DNA from: CAYJAD01 sp964371195
GTDB taxonomy: Bacteria; Desulfobacterota; Desulfovibrionia; Desulfovibrionales; Desulfovibrionaceae
Reading direction: 5' to 3'
DNA: 17,381 nucleotides
Assembly: GCA_964371195.1 (NCBI GenBank)
Contig: CAYJLD010000050.1
Coordinates: forward strand, 1 to 17,381
Both the position numbers and the translations under genes were made by a program. How positions within the stretch are numbered: the stretch's first letter is position 1; every line of letters starts with the position of its first letter. This document shows positions 1-7,356 of the stretch, in pieces. Below the pieces are notes generated by a model. The model searched no databases. It saw only the letters and a list, made by a program, of their open reading frames with translations, and was not told the DNA's origin.

Positions 1-2
1 AG

Positions 3-66
3 GCACGAAAATCAATCGCTTAACGGCGCAAGTGAATTGCGCCTACTCTTGATTTTTCGGTCGTGC
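3..66 (-). other. Imperfect long stem-loop beyond rpsO
   Basis: The arms at 3-15 and 49-66 are complementary (13 bases, with a 5-nt bulge at 57-61). They enclose a perfect 7-bp hairpin at 25-31/37-43 with loop GTGAA. Transcribed from the rpsO side this would form a two-tier stem-loop. It lies where the rpsO-pnp spacer is expected, a place where E. coli carries an RNase III processing hairpin, so a processing or stability role is possible. That role is inference; only the pairing is seen. The 62-66 segment is also part of the hairpin at 63-81, so the two cannot form together. Confidence 0.45.
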
Positions 67-81
67 TGACTTTGTCAGCAC
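63..81 (-). other. Perfect 8-bp hairpin downstream of rpsO
   Basis: GTGCTGAC and GTCAGCAC are exact reverse complements around a 3-nt loop. No run of T follows on either strand, so this is not a classical intrinsic terminator by itself. It sits between the rpsO 3' hairpin at 86-108 and the larger structure at 3-66, and shares bases 63-66 with the latter. Confidence 0.5.
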
Positions 82-85
82 TCTG

Positions 86-108
86 AGAACTTTTTTCAAA
101 AAAGTTCT
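86..108 (-). terminator. A/T-rich inverted repeat after rpsO, possible terminator
   Basis: Arms AGAACTTTTTT and AAAAAAGTTCT are perfect reverse complements around a single base, 31 nt past the rpsO stop. The stem contains the U-rich stretch, as in some bidirectional terminators, but there is no clear U tract after it. It may be a partial terminator or a 3'-end stabiliser. Similar A/T-rich inverted repeats are common between genes in Desulfovibrio as far as I recall; this was not checked. Confidence 0.4.
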
Positions 109-139
109 TTCTCCAAAAATCTTTATCTCAAAGTATTTG

Positions 140-409
140 TTACTTACGTAAGCCTAGTTTTTCAATTAAGCTACGATAGCGTTGAACATCTGTTTCTCTA
201 AGGTACTTAAGAAGCTTACGTCTTTGGCTAACCAATCTAAGCAAGCCGGTACGAGAGTGAAAGTCCTTCTTATGTTCTTTAAAGTGACCAGTTAAGTCTT
301 CGATACGCGCTGTTAGAAGGGCAATTTGTACTTCGGGGGAACCGGTATCGCCTTCATGTTTAGCATGAGCATCAATAACAGCCTTTTTTTGTTCAGCATT
401 CATAACCAC
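140..409 (-). CDS. rpsO: 30S ribosomal protein S15
   Basis: Primary 16S rRNA-binding protein of the small-subunit platform. The product of 89 residues equals the usual S15 length. Family landmarks are present: the HEGDTGSPEVQ block, then the helix with LTGHFKEHKKDFHSRTGLL, and the RRKLLKYL and EKLGLRK ending. I chose a GTG start at 409 because GGAG lies 7 nt upstream (417-420) and it gives the typical MVM- beginning; the ATG at 403 would leave a 13-nt gap and two fewer residues. It is the last gene of the rimP-infB operon seen here, 44 nt after truB. The short leader carries a 12-base palindrome (440-451), which could matter because S15 often represses its own mRNA. That regulation is known from other bacteria and only suspected here. 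Confidence 0.96.
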   Translation of the reverse strand: MVMNAEQKKAVIDAHAKHEGDTGSPEVQIALLTARIEDLTGHFKEHKKDFHSRTGLLRLVSQRRKLLKYLRETDVQRYRSLIEKLGLRK

Positions 410-439
410 AGCAATTCTCCAATGAGTTAAATAATCTTG

Positions 440-451
440 GGCAATATTGCC
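440..451 (-). promoter_or_regulatory. Palindrome in the truB-rpsO gap
   Basis: GGCAATATTGCC is a perfect 12-base palindrome, 3 nt after the truB stop and 30 nt before the rpsO GTG. In RNA it would give a 4-bp stem with an AUAU loop, with weak flanking pairing (CUUUG with CAAG). Position suits an S15 autoregulatory leader; the fold itself is too small to identify it as a known S15 motif. Confidence 0.3.
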
Positions 452-453
452 TA

Positions 454-1410
454 TTACCAAAGTCCCCTTAAGACTGCCCAACACCACTTACCTTGTACTT
501 GCTTGCGCTCGGCCAAGGCTAAGGGTTTTTCGTCAACACTAAGCAAGATAGTTTTGCTTATGGCATCATTTGGAGCATTTTCTTGTTCCGCATTTGATGC
601 TAGACGATACTCAATGGGCATACCGTTCATAATGTTTGCTTGCTCGTTAGCATTTAGTCTTAATGTAGACCAATGTGGCAAGGCAGTATGAATTGGCATA
701 ACCCAATTTTGTAGGCACTCCGGACTTGTGCAAACGTCATCTAGGTCGTGTGCTACATCAAGCCCAAAGGGGTGACTATACTCTCGCGTAAGTTCTGTGA
801 GCACGGCTCCGCAACCAAGACGTATCCCCAAGCTGTGGGCCAGGGAGCGTATATAGGTTCCAGAACTACATTCAACGCGAAAGCTTGCGTATGGCAGGGC
901 TATTTCTAACACTTCCACTCGCGAAATTTTTATACTTTTTACCTTTTCAGGTGTTTCTTTTCCTAATCTGGCAAGCTTATATAAGGGCTTACCTTGATGT
1001 TTAGCGGCAGAATATGGCGGAACATTTTGTTCATGTAAATCTTGCCATTCTAAAATGGCAGTGCGCACAGTATCTTCCGTTAAATGCTCAAATGAGCTCT
1101 CTTCAGTTATATTGCCCTCTACATCCCAAGTATCAGTTTGTTGCCCAAGACGCAAGCAACCTTTATAAACCTTATTTCCATCACTCATAAGGTGACCAGA
1201 AATCTTGGTGGCATGTCCAAGTAAGACCAATAAAACACCAGATGCCATAGGGTCAAGGGTGCCGGCATGCCCAATTTTTTTTTGCCCAAGTCTTTTTATG
1301 CCACTTAAGCACCTAGCTGACGTTGGGCCGCTGGGCTTATTTAAAACTAATACGCCATGGGCTTGGGCTATGGTTTTGCTGGGCTTATTTTGTAATATAT
1401 CGGCTGACAT
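454..1410 (-). CDS. truB: tRNA pseudouridine(55) synthase TruB
   Basis: Converts U55 of the tRNA T-loop to pseudouridine. The protein is 318 residues, normal for the family. The opening LNKPSGPTS segment (about 23-31) and the catalytic motif GHAGTLDPMASGVL (47-60), with nucleophile Asp53, are clear. A second typical block is the CSSGTYIRSLAHSLG stretch around residues 180-200. The ATG at 1410 lies 2 nt after the nrnA stop and has no evident Shine-Dalgarno sequence, so it is probably translated by coupling to nrnA. The C-terminal region after about residue 235 is less conserved, as in many TruB proteins. Position before rpsO matches the widespread truB-rpsO order. Confidence 0.96.
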   Translation of the reverse strand: MSADILQNKPSKTIAQAHGVLVLNKPSGPTSARCLSGIKRLGQKKIGHAGTLDPMASGVLLVLLGHATKISGHLMSDGNKVYKGCLRLGQQTDTWDVEGNITEESSFEHLTEDTVRTAILEWQDLHEQNVPPYSAAKHQGKPLYKLARLGKETPEKVKSIKISRVEVLEIALPYASFRVECSSGTYIRSLAHSLGIRLGCGAVLTELTREYSHPFGLDVAHDLDDVCTSPECLQNWVMPIHTALPHWSTLRLNANEQANIMNGMPIEYRLASNAEQENAPNDAISKTILLSVDEKPLALAERKQVQGKWCWAVLRGLW

Positions 1411-1412
1411 AA

Positions 1413-2420
1413 CTATTTGGCATTTGCATCAAGCCAGCTTGATATGGCTTGCAAAACCGTTTCACTACTTTTAGTAATATTTTGTTTTAATAATGCACCA
1501 GCTGCATTGCGATGTCCACCACCGCCTAAAGGTTCTAACATAGCTTGTACATTAATCTCACCGGTACTACGCAAACTAACCTTGCACTGCTTTGGATTAT
1601 CTTCACGAATAATTCCCACAGTTAAAACCCCACGTAAGCGGCGCATATACTCCACAAGCCCTTCTAAATCTTCGGAATTGGCATTGTATTTGGCTAGTTG
1701 TTTTAAGTTTACGGTCAATAGAGCAATGGTATTATCACGTTTAAGACTAATGGTGCTAATTAGCGTTCCCCAAAGATGCATGCGCTCCAAAGTCCAGCTA
1801 TTATCCATACGTTGGCGTACACTTGGAATACTTAGCCCTTCGCCTACCAAGTGGGCCATTAGTAAAAAAATATGCTCAGATGTGTTATCATAGCTAAAGC
1901 TACCCGTATCCGAACTTATGGAAGCATAAATAGCCTCTGCCACATGCCCTTTAAGCTCAACACCAAGCTCAGCCAAAATGGCCGCAACCATTTGGCCAGT
2001 GGCCGCCATGTTTACATCTACCCAATTATCAACACTGCCAAATTCAGGATTTTTAATATGATGGTCAATATTAATTGACGGGAAGGCTAATACATCATGT
2101 TGTAAGTCACCAATGCGCTTAGCATCACCACAGTCAAGCACCACAGCTAAGTCTGGCTTAAAGGCTATGCTGCGCAAACTTTTATGCACTCTCGTTGGTA
2201 ATGGTAGCCAAGATACATAATCTGGAATGTTAGATACATTGCACAAAGCAATGCTTTTGCCCAAACTCTCAAGACCATAGGCCAAAGCTAACATAGAACC
2301 CACAGCGTCGGCATCTGGATTCATATGGCAAGTTAGCAAAATACGCTCATGCCTCATTAATTGCTTAGCAATTCGTTTGGCTGGTGCGTATATATCATGA
2401 GCAAAAACATCTATATTCAT
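1413..2420 (-). CDS. nrnA: DHH-family phosphoesterase, NrnA-type nanoRNase/pAp phosphatase
   Basis: Likely degrades 2-5-nt RNAs and/or 3'-phosphoadenosine 5'-phosphate with Mn2+. At 335 residues it is the usual size. Metal-binding motifs are visible: HMNPDADAVGS (32-42), VVLDCGDA (93-100), and the DHH signature at 119-121 in INIDHH. The C-terminal DHHA1 domain ends with the glycine-rich GGGGHRNAAG motif near residue 300. The start at 2420 is 10 nt after the ylxP stop; no good ribosome site is seen, so coupling is likely. In Firmicutes NrnA replaces Orn; a similar role here is by family knowledge. Which substrate dominates cannot be read from sequence. Confidence 0.9.
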   Translation of the reverse strand: MNIDVFAHDIYAPAKRIAKQLMRHERILLTCHMNPDADAVGSMLALAYGLESLGKSIALCNVSNIPDYVSWLPLPTRVHKSLRSIAFKPDLAVVLDCGDAKRIGDLQHDVLAFPSINIDHHIKNPEFGSVDNWVDVNMAATGQMVAAILAELGVELKGHVAEAIYASISSDTGSFSYDNTSEHIFLLMAHLVGEGLSIPSVRQRMDNSWTLERMHLWGTLISTISLKRDNTIALLTVNLKQLAKYNANSEDLEGLVEYMRRLRGVLTVGIIREDNPKQCKVSLRSTGEINVQAMLEPLGGGGHRNAAGALLKQNITKSSETVLQAISSWLDANAK

Positions 2421-2430
2421 AAATAATCAG

Positions 2431-2727
2431 CTAGTTTGCAGCGTATATTTCAAGTTCACTATAAATCATTTCTTCAGGACAAACTGCTTCCATCATACCT
2501 AAGCACTTACCCATGCGACTTTGCAAGTGTGCCTCAGCATTGGATATGGACACCACAGCTAAGCGCAAACGCGTAAGTGAATCTGCCGTACCTGCTTCGG
2601 CAATAGCCACATTAAACTTATTGCGTACCTTTTGTTTTAGACTGTTAGCAATACGCCTTTTACCCTTAAGTGAGTCATTACCATGCAAAGCGTACTCCAC
2701 AGTTAGCACAGCCATAAGCATATTCAT
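2431..2727 (-). CDS. ylxP: YlxP-like DUF503 family protein
   Basis: Small conserved protein of unknown exact function, associated with infB operons. The 98-residue product shows the family pattern: a beta-strand start, then SLKGKRRIANSLKQKVRNKF (19-38) followed by NVAIAE, and VSISNAEAHLQSRM. I chose the ATG at 2727 because AGG lies 6 nt upstream and the N-terminus then matches the family; an in-frame TTG at 2757 overlaps the infB end and would add ten unlikely residues. It starts 7 nt after the infB stop codon. It occupies the infB-to-nrnA interval where rbfA is often found; this protein does not look like RbfA. Structures of the family are described as ferredoxin-like (recalled). Confidence 0.87.
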   Translation of the reverse strand: MNMLMAVLTVEYALHGNDSLKGKRRIANSLKQKVRNKFNVAIAEAGTADSLTRLRLAVVSISNAEAHLQSRMGKCLGMMEAVCPEEMIYSELEIYAAN

Positions 2728-2734
2728 ATAAAAC

Positions 2735-5700
2735 CTATAATGTAGCAGCCTCTTCAATCATTTCAAAGGCTTCTACAACATCACCCACTTTAATATCATT
2801 ATAATTTTCAAGTCCAATACCGCATTCATAGCCTTTTAATACTTCTCTGGCATCGTCTTTGAAGCGTTTTAAGGATGAAATCTTACCTGTGTATACTACT
2901 ACACCATCACGTAAGAGGCGCACACCGGCATTACGCGTAACCTTACCGTCTGCCACGTGGCAACCAGCAATAACACCAATTTTAGGTACACTAAAGGTAT
3001 CACGTACATCGGCTTGACCAAGGTATTGTTCACGCTGCACAGGTGCAAGCATACCTTGCATAGCGCTGGTAATTTCATCACCAAGCTTGTAAATAATATC
3101 ATAAAAACGAATATCTACATTTTCTTGTTCAGCAATTTCTTTAATCTTAGCTGTTGGGCGCACATTAAAGCCAATAATAATAGCTTGTGATGCAGAAGCT
3201 AGCAAGATATCTGATTCAGATATGGCCCCTGCTCCACCATGTACAACATTAATGCGCACTTTATCGGTGCTTTTCTTATTAAGTGCTTCGGTTATAGCTT
3301 CAAGCGACCCTTGTACGTCAGCCTTAAGTACCAAGTTAAGAGTTAAAGCTTCCTGATCAGATACATGGCGTGCCAAGAATGTTTCAAGTGTAACCTTTGA
3401 TTCCTTAGCTAAATGACGTTCACGCTGCTTGATGGACCTAGCCTCAGCAATGCGGCGAGCCAATCTTTCATCGGTTGTGCAGACAAATTCTTCACCAGCT
3501 TCTGGTACACCATCAAATCCTTGCACCTCTACAGGAATTGCAGGTCCAGCTTCCTTAACTTTTTTGCCTTGGTCATTAAATAGTGCACGCACACGACCAG
3601 AGAATACACCACAAACAAAGGTATCACTTTGATGCAAAGTGCCCTCTTGAATAAGCACTGTGGCAACAGGTCCACGCCCCTTATCAAGCTTAGCTTCCAC
3701 AATGCGTCCACGGGCTGGCTTGTTTGGGTTGGCCTTAAGTTCTAAAATTTCAGCCTGCAAAGCCACCAATTCAAGTAAGTCATCAAGACCAGCACGACTC
3801 TTGGCAGAAACCTTAGCTGTTACAGTGTCACCGCCCCAATCTTCAGCTTGCAAACCAAGCTCAGCAAGTTCACGCAGCACGCGATCTGGATCAGCACCCT
3901 CTTTATCCATCTTATTAACGGCAACCATAATAGGTACATGAGCCGCTTTGGAGTGGTTAATAGCCTCACGGGTTTGTTCCATAACCCCATCATCCGCTGC
4001 CACAACCAAGATAACTAAGTCCGTTACCTGAGCACCGCGCGCACGCATAGCTGTAAAAGCTTCGTGACCAGGTGTATCTAAAAATACAATTTCACCGCGT
4101 TTGGTACGCACATGATATGCACCAATATGTTGTGTAATACCACCAGCTTCACCACCTGTAACATTAGATTTACGTATAGCATCTAAAAGCGAAGTCTTAC
4201 CATGGTCAACGTGACCCATAATTGTTACCACCGGTGGGCGGGGGCGTAAGTCTTCTGGTTTATCAGCCTCTGTTGGGATTAGATAATCATCCTCAGAAAA
4301 ACCTACCTTTTCCACTTCATATTCAAATTCAGCCGCAACCAAGGTTGCAGTGTCAATGTCTAAGGATTGATTAATGGTAGCCATCACCCCAAGATTAAAT
4401 AAAATCTTAATAATTTCATGGGATTTAAGACCCATTTGATGCGCCATGTCTGAAACGCGAATGGCTTCTGTAACACGAATTTTACGCTTGGCAGCCTTTA
4501 GGGGCTGAGTGGTACTGGTTTGAGCTTGACGTGTATCCTTGCCCTTACGACGCCCTTTACTTGAACGGCCAAGACGCAAAGCTTGTTCATCATCATTACC
4601 AAAGCGACCAAAATCACCTTGTTGAAAATCAACTGTACGACGTCCCTTCATACGCTTTTTCTTGCTTTGACCTTCACCAGCATCAGGGCTTATGAAATTA
4701 ACATCCACCTTGGGAGCAGTTCCTGGGCGTGCAAAACGCCCACCAGCATTTTGTCCGGCTGGCTGGCCTGGACGTGGAGGACGAGGGCTTCTATTATCAC
4801 CTGCACCACCAGCTGGTCCACGCGCAGCACCGTCACGCGTTGCATCACGACCACCACCACGATTATCACGAGCTCCATCACGTGCTCCACCGCGATTATC
4901 GCGAGCACCATCACGCCCAGTGCTTCTTGCCCCGTCGCGTCCACCATCACGACTTACACGACTAGCTTCACGCTCAGTTTCACGTTGACGCTCCAACATT
5001 TCAGGTGTTGGACGTGAAATTACTCGCACTTGCTGTACATCCTCTTGAACAGGGCGCTTCTTTGGGCCACGCTCACGTTTTTTATTTTTAGATGCAGCGT
5101 CGGTGGTTTGACTGGCAGCTTCTGTAGCAACCACGACATCTTCAGTAGTTGCAGGGCTTTCTTTAGTTAAAATTTCTTCCTTACTAGTTGCAAAAACAGG
5201 CGCAGAGGAGCCCTCAGGTTCAGCTGAAGCATCAGGTTTTGTTCCAACATTAGCATTAGGTACAGGGCTTTTTGCTGGCTCTTTTTTCTGTTCTTCTAAA
5301 ATAACTGTTTGAACATCAGATTTAGCTTCTAAAACTTCTTCAACTTGACTAGGTTGACTAGGCGCAGGCTCATCCTTAGGCTTTGGCTTAGCAACAATGC
5401 GAGCTGACTTTGGAGCTGTAGTTTCTGGTTTAGGAGTAGATTTTTTAGGGCCATCCTTTTTGACAGGACTTAGCTTAGCTACAGGCTTATCTTCGCTCTT
5501 CTCAACATCCTTCTTGGCCTCAGCAACGTTTTCTTGCGCAACTTTTTTTACGTCTTCAGCCTTAGGCTTGGCCGCACGCCTACGCACAATAACATTACCT
5601 CGTCCCTGACTTTTGATGTGATTACGTACACGCTCAAGGTCATCTTCACCTATGTTGCTGCTTGCAGCTTTTGCACTAATTCCAAGCTGTTGTACGCTCT

Positions 5701-5767
5701 TCAAGAGCTCCTTAGAATCAACATTTAACTCTGTTGCTAAATCTTTTACAGTCATTTTGTCCTTCAT
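2735..5767 (-). CDS. infB: Translation initiation factor IF-2
   Basis: GTPase that places initiator fMet-tRNA on the 30S subunit and promotes subunit joining. The 1010-residue protein is at the long end of the family. Domains: IF2_N-like helix at 5-45 (VKDLATELNV), a charged Lys/Pro/Glu-rich linker to about 250, an Arg/Gly/Asp repeat tract at 273-316, a second IF2_N copy near 430-485 (IRVSDMAHQMGLKSHEIIK), then the G domain with GHVDHGKT (518-525), DTPGH (564-568), NKMD (618-621) and SAK (654-656), and the C-terminal beta-barrel/tRNA-binding part. The ATG overlaps the ylxR stop as TAATG, supporting this start; an in-frame ATG at 5755 with AAGG 5 nt upstream is a possible second start, reminiscent of the multiple IF-2 forms of E. 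coli. Confidence 0.97.
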   Translation of the reverse strand: MKDKMTVKDLATELNVDSKELLKSVQQLGISAKAASSNIGEDDLERVRNHIKSQGRGNVIVRRRAAKPKAEDVKKVAQENVAEAKKDVEKSEDKPVAKLSPVKKDGPKKSTPKPETTAPKSARIVAKPKPKDEPAPSQPSQVEEVLEAKSDVQTVILEEQKKEPAKSPVPNANVGTKPDASAEPEGSSAPVFATSKEEILTKESPATTEDVVVATEAASQTTDAASKNKKRERGPKKRPVQEDVQQVRVISRPTPEMLERQRETEREASRVSRDGGRDGARSTGRDGARDNRGGARDGARDNRGGGRDATRDGAARGPAGGAGDNRSPRPPRPGQPAGQNAGGRFARPGTAPKVDVNFISPDAGEGQSKKKRMKGRRTVDFQQGDFGRFGNDDEQALRLGRSSKGRRKGKDTRQAQTSTTQPLKAAKRKIRVTEAIRVSDMAHQMGLKSHEIIKILFNLGVMATINQSLDIDTATLVAAEFEYEVEKVGFSEDDYLIPTEADKPEDLRPRPPVVTIMGHVDHGKTSLLDAIRKSNVTGGEAGGITQHIGAYHVRTKRGEIVFLDTPGHEAFTAMRARGAQVTDLVILVVAADDGVMEQTREAINHSKAAHVPIMVAVNKMDKEGADPDRVLRELAELGLQAEDWGGDTVTAKVSAKSRAGLDDLLELVALQAEILELKANPNKPARGRIVEAKLDKGRGPVATVLIQEGTLHQSDTFVCGVFSGRVRALFNDQGKKVKEAGPAIPVEVQGFDGVPEAGEEFVCTTDERLARRIAEARSIKQRERHLAKESKVTLETFLARHVSDQEALTLNLVLKADVQGSLEAITEALNKKSTDKVRINVVHGGAGAISESDILLASASQAIIIGFNVRPTAKIKEIAEQENVDIRFYDIIYKLGDEITSAMQGMLAPVQREQYLGQADVRDTFSVPKIGVIAGCHVADGKVTRNAGVRLLRDGVVVYTGKISSLKRFKDDAREVLKGYECGIGLENYNDIKVGDVVEAFEMIEEAATL
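4820..4951 (-). repeat. Arg-Asp-Gly-Ala / Asn-Arg-Gly-Gly repeat in infB
   Basis: In-frame internal repetition encoding IF-2 residues 273-316. Units of 11 residues (RDGARDNRGGA, RDGARDNRGGG) give near-identical 23-base stretches at 4860-4882 and 4893-4915, offset by 33 bases. Shorter RDG(A/G) units flank them. The tract is strongly basic and probably disordered, forming the linker between the two N-terminal modules. Repeats of this kind change length easily by slippage, so the number of units may differ between strains (inference). Confidence 0.8.
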
Positions 5768-5988
5768 TACTTTGTACCCTTATTTTGCCTAGTCTTTACG
5801 GGCTTATAGAAAACAAATTTTTCTCTACACTTAGTATGCATACACACATACCACCCCCGACCCGAAAAACTCTGCCCCATGTCAAGCGTGTCAAGGCTTC
5901 CTTGAGTGTTCATGGTATAACGTGTAAGCAAAGATTTTTCAAAGCGTTGCCTACATATAATGCACATGCGCATTGGAACATGTGTCAT
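5767..5988 (-). CDS. ylxR: YlxR-family (DUF448) RNA-binding protein
   Basis: Small nucleic-acid-binding protein found between nusA and infB in many bacteria; reported roles include regulation of gene expression in Bacillus (YlxR/RnpM). At 73 residues it is short but keeps the hallmarks: RMCIICRQR (7-15), the GRGWYVC block (43-49) and KCREKF. The ATG at 5988 has AAGGG 8 nt upstream. The start lies 41 nt after the nusA stop, and the stop codon overlaps the infB ATG (TAATG), so translation of infB is probably coupled to it. ATG codons at 5973 and 5967 are possible alternative starts. Confidence 0.88.
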   Translation of the reverse strand: MTHVPMRMCIICRQRFEKSLLTRYTMNTQGSLDTLDMGQSFSGRGWYVCMHTKCREKFVFYKPVKTRQNKGTK

Positions 5989-6029
5989 CTAAACTGCCCT
6001 TCTTTCACAAATTGCAAAATACATTTAAT

Positions 6030-7295
6030 CTAATCAGCCGGACTTGCCTCTACATCATCCAATGGTGCAAGAAATTGTATGGCAGAACGTAAATCAGCAA
6101 TACGTGAAGCACTTAATGCTAAATCCTGAACTAATTGCTCGTCACTTGCGTCGCGTAGTTTATCAAGCGATTGATAACCAGCAGACACTAAGACATCAAT
6201 GGATACTTCTGCCACTGAAGCTAATTGCTCAAGACCACGCCCAATGGCATTGGCCTCATTGTAGCGAGTTTCAGTAAATATATCTATTTTCCAACCAAGC
6301 AACTTAGCGGCTAACTTAACATTTTGTCCTTTACGGCCAATGGCATTGGTGAGTTGATCATCTGGTACGATTACTTCTAATAAATTAGCTTCATCATCAA
6401 CAATAATACGCGATGCTAAGGCTGGAGCTAAGGCGTTTCGAGCATATGTAGCAATATCTGAACTCCACACCACAATGTCAATGCGCTCGCCGCGCAACTC
6501 TTGCACAATATTTTGAATACGCGAACCACGCACCCCAACACATGCACCAACTGGATCTACATCACGCTCACGAGAAAGCACTGCAACCTTAGCCCTTGAA
6601 CCAGGATCGCGCGCAACACCCATAATTTGTACAGTATTATCATCAACTTCCGGAACTTCGCGTTTAAATAGAGCCGCCATATAATCACGGTGCGCCCTTG
6701 AAATAATCACTTGCGGACCACGACCTTCACGGCGAACTTCAATTATTATAGCTTGTACTCTGTCTCCACGCTTATAATGCTCACGAGGAATTTGCTCATC
6801 CTTAGGCAATAAAGCCTCAGTGCGACCAAGGTTGATAATCCATCCCCCCTTGTCGCGGCGCTGAACTATACCAGAGACAATTTCGCTAATGCGTTCCTTA
6901 TATTCTTCATAAATAATACCTTGCTCCGCATCACGCATACGTTGAATAATTACTTGCTTAGCTGATTGAGCTGCAATGCGCCCAAGGTCTTCCATTTTAA
7001 TCTTAAAGCCCATTTCATCGTCAATATTAACCGATGGATCATGTGCCCTTGCTTCGGTAAGCTCTATTTGCATGTCCGGATTAGCAACGTCACCATCTTC
7101 CATAACTATCTTGAATTGATATACTTCTATATCACCAGTATCATCGTTATATGTAACTTCGATATCCATATCGTCATCAAAACGACGTAGTACCGAAGTA
7201 CGTACTGCTTCTTCAAGTGTATCAATAAGCATATTTCGATCAAGACCGCGATCTTTGCTAATTTGATCTATGGCTTTTTTTAATTCAAGGTTCAT
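6030..7295 (-). CDS. nusA: Transcription termination/antitermination factor NusA
   Basis: RNA-polymerase-binding elongation factor that modulates pausing, intrinsic termination and rRNA antitermination. The 421 residues show the NusA layout: N-terminal polymerase-binding domain (1-130, beginning MNLELKKAIDQISKDRGL), S1 domain (about 135-200, GGWIINLGRTEALLPKDEQ), KH1 (about 230-295, CVGVRGSRIQNI) and KH2 (about 300-345, AIGRKGQNVKLA). A short helical tail with helix-hairpin-helix-like character (about 355-412) follows; the paired acidic repeats of E. coli NusA are not evident, hence the shorter length. GGAGG lies just ahead of the ATG. It is 61 nt downstream of rimP. Because NusA itself acts on terminators, the terminator in the operon leader could be subject to feedback (inference). 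Confidence 0.97.
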   Translation of the reverse strand: MNLELKKAIDQISKDRGLDRNMLIDTLEEAVRTSVLRRFDDDMDIEVTYNDDTGDIEVYQFKIVMEDGDVANPDMQIELTEARAHDPSVNIDDEMGFKIKMEDLGRIAAQSAKQVIIQRMRDAEQGIIYEEYKERISEIVSGIVQRRDKGGWIINLGRTEALLPKDEQIPREHYKRGDRVQAIIIEVRREGRGPQVIISRAHRDYMAALFKREVPEVDDNTVQIMGVARDPGSRAKVAVLSRERDVDPVGACVGVRGSRIQNIVQELRGERIDIVVWSSDIATYARNALAPALASRIIVDDEANLLEVIVPDDQLTNAIGRKGQNVKLAAKLLGWKIDIFTETRYNEANAIGRGLEQLASVAEVSIDVLVSAGYQSLDKLRDASDEQLVQDLALSASRIADLRSAIQFLAPLDDVEASPAD

Positions 7296-7356
7296 GATGC
7301 CTCCGGATTACCCTCTAATTTATCAACTGATTTATTCAGGAAATTATATCCCATTA

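Noticed and set aside
1417..1893. 158-codon plus-strand frame over nrnA
   Set aside because: Complement of the well-supported nrnA gene; no ribosome site and no recognisable motif.
4729..4965. His-rich open frame on the plus strand (78 codons) inside infB
   Set aside because: It is the antisense reading of the Arg/Gly/Asp repeat tract of IF-2; its His and Asp richness comes from the repeat, and it has no ribosome site or family match.
4583..5017. Ser/Thr-rich 144-codon plus-strand frame inside infB
   Set aside because: Antisense shadow of the low-complexity linker; composition mirrors the opposite strand and no domain is seen.
5397..5609. 70-codon plus-strand frame in the infB N-terminal region
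   Set aside because: Shadow of the Lys/Pro-rich linker with no independent support.
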